In this document: piece by piece, positions 4,928 to 5,444 of the stretch
How positions within the stretch are numbered: position 1 is the stretch's first letter
Layout: every line of letters begins with the position of its first letter
Origin: DATKKX01 sp035542775
GTDB taxonomy: Bacteria > Planctomycetota > Phycisphaerae > UBA1845 > UTPLA1
Direction of reading: 5' to 3'
Length of the DNA stretch: 5,444 bases
Assembly: GCA_035542775.1 (NCBI GenBank)
Contig: DATKKX010000347.1
Coordinates: 1 to 5,444 of the forward strand
The notes under the pieces: generated by a model
The model's database searches: none
What the model saw: only the letters and a program-made list of their open reading frames with translations
What the model was told of the DNA's origin: nothing
Made by a program: the position numbers and the translations under genes

Positions 4928-5444
4928 TCAGCGTCGTTTAGACGGTTTTTTTACCAAATCGGGGATTTTCCCGGGGTCGTCCACGACAAAATCGGGGTGG
5001 GAGGCTTCCAACTGGGGGCGAGCACGGTAACCCCACGTGACGGCCACGGCGATCATGCCGGCGTTGCGCGCCGTTTCCACGTCCATCGGGGAATCGCCGA
5101 CCAGGTAAACTCGTGAGGGTTCGACATCGAGTGTTGCAGCGATCTCCAGCGCGTTTTTCGGTGAAGGTTTCCTGTCGCGCTCATCCGCGCAACCGCGCAC
5201 ATCGGCGAAATAGCCGTCGATCCCAAGCAGCTTGACCAGTCGCAGCGTCGAGGGGTGAGGTTTGTTGGATAGAAGGCCCATTGGTGTTTGCCGCGCGCGC
5301 AGCAAGTCGAGCATTTTCAATACCTTGGGATAAGGTCTGGTATGGTCGGCGCAGTGCGCTTGATAGTGCCAGCTGGTCATCTGAACGAGGGTTTCGATGG
5401 TTGCGGAATCGGTTTTGCCGGCAGCGCGACGACACAAGGTAAGC
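4928..5444 (-). CDS. HAD-superfamily hydrolase, phosphoglycolate phosphatase type (5' end outside window)
   Basis: About 171 C-terminal residues are present and the frame is open to the window edge, so the N-terminus with the nucleophile motif DxDGT is missing. The remaining HAD motifs are intact. Counting from the TTG at 5437, motif II is the Ser of LLSNK at residue 57, motif III the Lys of KPSP at 90, and motif IV is GDSPMDVETARNAG from 114 with Asp 115 and Asp 119 for Mg2+ binding. The segment VTWGYR (133-138) is typical of Gph-like phosphatases, soluble enzymes that dephosphorylate 2-phosphoglycolate or similar small phosphoesters. Substrate cannot be read from sequence in this superfamily. 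The TTG is inside the protein, not its start: the frame continues upstream as Leu-Thr. The gene ends in a basic tail, KKPSKRR, 86 bp from pyrK, convergently. Confidence 0.88.
   Translation of the reverse strand, partial: LTLCRRAAGKTDSATIETLVQMTSWHYQAHCADHTRPYPKVLKMLDLLRARQTPMGLLSNKPHPSTLRLVKLLGIDGYFADVRGCADERDRKPSPKNALEIAATLDVEPSRVYLVGDSPMDVETARNAGMIAVAVTWGYRARPQLEASHPDFVVDDPGKIPDLVKKPSKRR
4932..4952 (+). terminator. Weak candidate terminator for pyrK transcripts
   Basis: CGTC (4932-4935) and GACG (4941-4944) form a four-pair stem, followed after one base by T7 (4946-4952). It lies 91 bp beyond the pyrK stop and overlaps the last codons of the convergent HAD gene, where the T-run encodes Lys-Lys. 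The stem is too short for confidence. The 86-bp gap 4842-4927 before it contains only an AAGCCG / CGGCTT pairing (4862-4867, 4884-4889) without a U-tract. Confidence 0.22.

Overview
The window is GC-rich chromosomal DNA from a bacterium. The Ffh GTPase motifs (a DLKRPAA G2-like segment, TKFDSDTRGG around G4) and the style of the PyrK-like protein lean towards Planctomycetota or a related lineage. That placement is an impression from family resemblance, not a search result. No mobile-element, phage, CRISPR or rRNA/tRNA genes were seen.

Layout, left to right. (1) A plus-strand gene, about 157-1212, encodes a putative lipoprotein of the CrtC/AttH lipocalin-like hydrolase family. (2) A 223-bp convergent gap follows. 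(3) The complete ffh gene, for the protein subunit of the signal recognition particle, lies on the minus strand at 1436-2887, with a plausible promoter at 2932-2960. (4) About 0.9 kb without a convincing protein gene (2888-3806) runs from GC-rich to AT-richer. It ends in two plus-strand sigma70-like promoters and a compact unit: promoter, about 118 nt of structured RNA, and a strong intrinsic terminator at 3700-3739. (5) A plus-strand pyrK-like gene (3807-4841) encodes an FAD / [2Fe-2S] electron-transfer subunit of class 1B dihydroorotate dehydrogenase. (6) The 3' part of a minus-strand HAD phosphatase of the phosphoglycolate phosphatase type (4928-5444) runs off the right edge.

The genes are housekeeping or general metabolism and do not form one evident operon: ffh and pyrK diverge, and the lipoprotein/ffh and pyrK/HAD pairs converge. 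Two things stand out. The first is the RNA unit directly in front of pyrK, which is either a free small RNA or an attenuated leader controlling pyrK. The second is a three-copy, exactly 30-bp-period, in-frame repeat inside pyrK, whose last copy is a perfect 8-bp-stem palindrome. It looks like a palindromic repeat element that has expanded within a coding sequence. No complete new multi-gene system is visible.
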